This document shows, in pieces, positions 10,383-13,449 of a DNA stretch of 13,449 bases. This DNA is from BQJD01 sp965652415 (GTDB lineage: Bacteria; Pseudomonadota; Gammaproteobacteria; Arenicellales; CAJQKF01), in contig CBFGVH010000083.1 in assembly GCA_965652415.1 (NCBI GenBank), forward strand, positions 1-13,449, read 5' to 3'. The translations under genes and the position numbers were made by a program. A model generated the notes under the pieces. It ran no database searches and was not told the DNA's origin. It worked only from the letters and a program-made list of their open reading frames with translations. Positions within the stretch are counted from its first letter, which is position 1. Each line of letters begins with the position of its first letter.

Positions 10383-11143
10383 CACACCTCGCCCCCGGCG
10401 ATGGCCACGGCCTGGCCGTTGATCGAGGCCGAGTGCGGACCGCACAGCCACAGCACCGACTCGGCGATCTCCTCGGGGGCGACGAAGCGGCCCATGGGGT
10501 TGGCGGCCGCCAATGCCCGGCGTGCCTCGTCCTCTCCGCGCCCGGTCGCCGCGACGATGTTGCGCACCGACTCCTCGAGCAGTGGCGTGTCGGTGAAGCC
10601 GGGGCACAGGGCATTGACGGTGACGCCGGTCTTCGCCAGTTCCACCGCCAGCGCGCGCACCAGCCCCACCACGCCGTGCTTGGCCGCGCAGTAGCCGGCC
10701 ACGTACGGGTAGCCCTTCAGGCCCGCGGTGGAGGCGATGCAGATCAACCGCCCGTAGCCGCGCTCGATCATTGACGGAGCGGCGCGGCGCAAGGTCAGGA
10801 ATACGCCAGTGAGGTTGACGTCGATCATGGCGCGGAAGTCGTCGAGGGAGGTGCGCGCGAACGGCCGGCTCGACGCGGCGCCGGCGTTGGCGACGGCGAT
10901 GTCCACCGGTCCGAAGTACGCCGCGGCCTCGTCGAACAGGGCGCCCACCGAGCTCTCGTCGGTGACGTCGGCGACCACGCCGCGAATGCGCTCGCGGCCC
11001 GCCGCCGTCTCCTCGAGGGCCGCCTTGCGGCGCCCGGCGATGGTGACGTTGGCCCCGGCCTCGGCCAGCGCCAGGGCGATGGCGGCGCCGACACCGCTGC
11101 CGCCGCCGGTCACCAGTGCGTGGCGTCCGTCGAGATCGATCAC
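10382..11143 (-). CDS. SDR family oxidoreductase, probable 3-hydroxyacyl-CoA dehydrogenase
   Basis: A 253-aa classical short-chain dehydrogenase/reductase. It has the cofactor motif TGGGSGVG (12-19), NAG (86-88), and the full catalytic tetrad Asn110, Ser138, Tyr151 and Lys155 (YCAAK). PGFTDTPLL follows the active site, as is usual. Basic residues GRRK (37-40) after the second strand hint at NADP(H), but this is not decisive. In the anthranilate operon it would oxidise a 3-hydroxyacyl-CoA or reduce a ring ketone. The GTG start overlaps the upstream stop as GTGA, with a strong GGAGG just upstream. The open frame running back to 12724 is only a shadow of the fusion gene and shows no protein similarity. 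Confidence 0.92.
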   Translation of the reverse strand: MIDLDGRHALVTGGGSGVGAAIALALAEAGANVTIAGRRKAALEETAAGRERIRGVVADVTDESSVGALFDEAAAYFGPVDIAVANAGAASSRPFARTSLDDFRAMIDVNLTGVFLTLRRAAPSMIERGYGRLICIASTAGLKGYPYVAGYCAAKHGVVGLVRALAVELAKTGVTVNALCPGFTDTPLLEESVRNIVAATGRGEDEARRALAAANPMGRFVAPEEIAESVLWLCGPHSASINGQAVAIAGGEV

Positions 11144-13422
11144 AGTCCCTCCTCCCCGCGCTCGGTGAGCCGATAAAGCTGGTCGCGGCCGCCGCGATAG
11201 GGGTCGGGCCAGTCGCAGTGCGTGTCGCCGAGCGCGGCGGCGCGATGCAGGGTCCAGTACGGGTCGGCGAGGTGCGGCCGGGCGAGGCACACCAGGTCGG
11301 CGCGGCCCGCCATGAGGATCGAGTTGACGTGGTCGGCCTGGTAGATGTTGCCCACCGCCATGGTGGCGATGCCCGATTCGTTGCGAATGCGGTCGGAGAA
11401 CGGCGTCTGGAACATGCGCCCGTACACCGGCTGTGCCTCGGCCGAAGTCTGGCCGGCGGACACGTCGCAGATGTCGACGCCGGCTTCCCTCAGCCGGCGT
11501 GCGATCTCGACCGCGTCGGTCGGCGTGATGCCCTCGTCGCCGCGCCAGTCGTGGGCGGAGATACGCACCGACATCGGCCGCTCCTCGGGCCAGGCCTCGC
11601 GCACCGCGCGGATCACCTCGAGCGGAAAGCGCAGCCGGTTGTCGAGGGTGCCGCCGTACTCGTCCTCGCGGCGGTTGGTCAGCGGCGTGATGAACGACGA
11701 CAGCAGGTAGCCGTGGGCGGCGTGGATCTCGATCATGTCGAAGCCGGCGCGCGCGGCCATCCGCGCCGCGCGCACGAACTCGTCCAGCACCCGGTCCATG
11801 TCCCCGCGGTCCATGGCCTTCGGCACCTGGTTGCGCGGCGACCACGGTACCGCCGAGGCCGCCATCACCGGCCAGTTGCCCGACTCGAGCGGCGCGTCCG
11901 CCTCCTGCCAGCCGAGCTGGGTCGAGCCCTTGGGGCCCGAGTGTCCCACCTGGAAGCAGATCTTCGCCGTGGTCTCGCGGTGCACGAAGTCGACGACGCG
12001 CGTCCAGGCCGCCTCGTGGCCGGCCTCGTACATGCCCGTGCAGCCGGGCGAGATGCGGCCCTCGGGGCTGACGCAGGTCATCTCGGTCACGACGAGACCG
12101 GCGCCGCCCTTGGCGCGCTCGCCGAGATGGACGAGGTGCCAGTCGTCCGGGTAGCCGTCGCGCGCCTTGTACTGGGCCATGGGCGAGACCACCACGCGGT
12201 TCTTCAGCGTCATGCCGCGCAGCGCGTACGGTGCGAACATCGGCGCGCGCACCGGCTCGGCGGGCGCGCCGGCGCGCAACTGGAACCAGCGCTCGGCCTC
12301 GGTCAACCATTGCGCATCGCGCAGGCGCAGGTTCTCGTGGCTGATGCGCTGGGAGCGGGTGATGAGCGAGTAGTAGAACTGCTCGGGTTCGAAGTCGAGG
12401 TAGCGTTCCACCTGCTCGAACCACTCGGTGGAGTTGCGCGCCGCCGATTGCAGCCTGAGCACCTCGGTGCGGCGCTCGTCCTCGTAGCGGGAGAAGGCCT
12501 CGGTCATGGACGAGCCGTCGTGCAGGTAATCGGCGAGCGCGATGGCGCTCTCCATCGCCAGCTTGGTGCCCGAGCCGATGGAGAAGTGCGCGGTTGCCGC
12601 CGCGTCGCCCATCAGCACCACGTTGTCGTGGGACCACTTCTCGCACAATACGCGGGGGAAGTTGAGCCATGCCGAACCGCGCAGGTGGCGGGCGTTGGAG
12701 ATGAGTTCGTGGCCGTCGAGCCATGGCGCGAAGATGCGCTCGCAGGTACGGCAGGATTCATCCTGGGTCATCCCGCCGAAGCCGAAGGCGTTCCAGGTGG
12801 CCTCGCTGGTCTCGACGATGAAGGTGGCGGTGTCGCGGTCGAACTGGTAGGCGTGGGCCCACACCCAGCCGTGGTCGGTCTTGGTGAAGATGAAGGTGAA
12901 GGCGTCGTCGAACTTCTGGCGCGTGCCGAGCCAGACGAACTTGCAAAGGCGCCGGTCGATGTCGGGGCGGAAGTGCCGGGCGTAGCGCTCGCGGGTCCTC
13001 GAGTTGAGTCCGTCGGCGCCGAGCACGAGGTCGTTACCGGCGGCGAGGGCGGCAGGGTCGTCGATCTCGGTCTGGAACCTGAGAGTCACTCCGAGGTCGC
13101 GGGCGCGCTGCTGCAGGATCATCAGGAGCCGCTGCCGGCCGATGCCGCAGAAGCCGTGGCCGCCGGACACCAGTCGCGTGCCGCGGTAGTGCACGGCGAT
13201 GTCGTCCCAGTAGGCGAAGTGCTCGCGTATCGCCGCCGCCGACACGGGGTCGTTGGCGTGCAGGTTGTCGAGGGTCTCGCGCGACAGCACCACGCCCCAG
13301 CCGAAGGTGTCGTCGGGGCGGTTGCGCTCGATCACCTCCACCTCGTGGCCCGGGTCGCGCAGTTTCATGCAGATGGCGAAGTACAGGCCGGCGGGGCCGC
13401 CGCCGAGACAGGCGATTTTCAT
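11140..13422 (-). CDS. Bifunctional FAD monooxygenase / old yellow enzyme, 2-aminobenzoyl-CoA monooxygenase/reductase type
   Basis: A 760-aa fusion of two flavoproteins. Residues 1 to about 380 are a group-A FAD monooxygenase: GGGPAG (7-12), the DG motif LGADGLNSRTR (134-144) and the GD motif VLMGDAAATAHFS (269-281). Residues from about 393 are an old yellow enzyme domain: PMFAPYALRGMTLKNRVVVS, HAAHGY with His567, His570 and Tyr572, and EYGGTLDNR. The YqjM-type cysteine after SPM is Ala416. This is the architecture and size (87 kDa) of anthraniloyl-CoA monooxygenase/reductase, which hydroxylates C5 of 2-aminobenzoyl-CoA and reduces the ring to 2-amino-5-oxocyclohex-1-ene-1-carbonyl-CoA. Databases often label such fusions salicylyl-CoA 5-hydroxylase/oxidoreductase, so salicylyl-CoA is the alternative substrate. 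It is the first gene of the operon within the window. CGGAG lies nine bases before the ATG, and only 27 bp of upstream sequence is present. Confidence 0.94.
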   Translation of the reverse strand: MKIACLGGGPAGLYFAICMKLRDPGHEVEVIERNRPDDTFGWGVVLSRETLDNLHANDPVSAAAIREHFAYWDDIAVHYRGTRLVSGGHGFCGIGRQRLLMILQQRARDLGVTLRFQTEIDDPAALAAGNDLVLGADGLNSRTRERYARHFRPDIDRRLCKFVWLGTRQKFDDAFTFIFTKTDHGWVWAHAYQFDRDTATFIVETSEATWNAFGFGGMTQDESCRTCERIFAPWLDGHELISNARHLRGSAWLNFPRVLCEKWSHDNVVLMGDAAATAHFSIGSGTKLAMESAIALADYLHDGSSMTEAFSRYEDERRTEVLRLQSAARNSTEWFEQVERYLDFEPEQFYYSLITRSQRISHENLRLRDAQWLTEAERWFQLRAGAPAEPVRAPMFAPYALRGMTLKNRVVVSPMAQYKARDGYPDDWHLVHLGERAKGGAGLVVTEMTCVSPEGRISPGCTGMYEAGHEAAWTRVVDFVHRETTAKICFQVGHSGPKGSTQLGWQEADAPLESGNWPVMAASAVPWSPRNQVPKAMDRGDMDRVLDEFVRAARMAARAGFDMIEIHAAHGYLLSSFITPLTNRREDEYGGTLDNRLRFPLEVIRAVREAWPEERPMSVRISAHDWRGDEGITPTDAVEIARRLREAGVDICDVSAGQTSAEAQPVYGRMFQTPFSDRIRNESGIATMAVGNIYQADHVNSILMAGRADLVCLARPHLADPYWTLHRAAALGDTHCDWPDPYRGGRDQLYRLTERGEEGL

Positions 13423-13449
13423 GCCGCGGAACTCCGCTTGGTGGGCGAT

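Noticed and set aside
11144..12724. In-frame upstream extension of the SDR gene, suggesting a 780-aa protein
   Set aside because: The extension is an Arg-rich shadow of the fusion gene; the GTG at 11143 has a strong ribosome binding site and the SDR fold begins right there.

Overview
The window is GC-rich chromosomal DNA, most likely from a proteobacterium (gamma- or betaproteobacteria). The pointers are REP-type palindromes with a GTAGGAG head, strong GAGG-type ribosome binding sites, and an anthranilate-CoA gene set like that described in Azoarcus evansii. No rRNA, tRNA, insertion sequence, phage gene or CRISPR array is visible. Coding density is very high; the only stretch over 300 bases without a gene is the left edge, which holds a REP array.

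Layout. (1) 1-260: REP-like array with three identical 26-bp arms and two inverted partners. (2) 386-1947, plus strand: a secreted histidine-phosphatase-family protein whose stop overlaps (GTGA) the start of an atypical SDR (YeeZ-like NAD-binding protein). (3) 2088-5763, minus strand: a tandem-domain universal stress protein followed 25 bp later by a 903-aa P2-type cation ATPase. This pair resembles the usp-ctpF neighbourhood of mycobacteria. (4) 5764-5896: a 133-bp gap with the window's most conspicuous AT-rich stretch, the probable promoter of the stress module. (5) 5897-13422, minus strand: seven genes with overlaps or gaps of at most 17 bp, in transcription order: fused FAD monooxygenase/old yellow enzyme, SDR dehydrogenase, MarR regulator, crotonase-fold protein, acyl-CoA dehydrogenase, aryl-CoA ligase, RidA.

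How the genes work together. The seven-gene operon matches the aerobic 2-aminobenzoate (anthranilate) CoA pathway. The ligase would make 2-aminobenzoyl-CoA. The fusion enzyme would hydroxylate and reduce the ring to 2-amino-5-oxocyclohex-1-ene-1-carbonyl-CoA. The crotonase, acyl-CoA dehydrogenase and SDR would carry out ring opening and beta-oxidation-like steps, and MarR would control the operon. The ring intermediate is an enamine, so the co-encoded RidA is a natural candidate for the deamination step. The crotonase lacks both canonical hydratase glutamates and may be a ring-opening hydrolase instead. These two assignments are the most interesting hypotheses here. The operon as such is a known type, not a new system. 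Its promoter, and any transporter gene, lie beyond the right edge.
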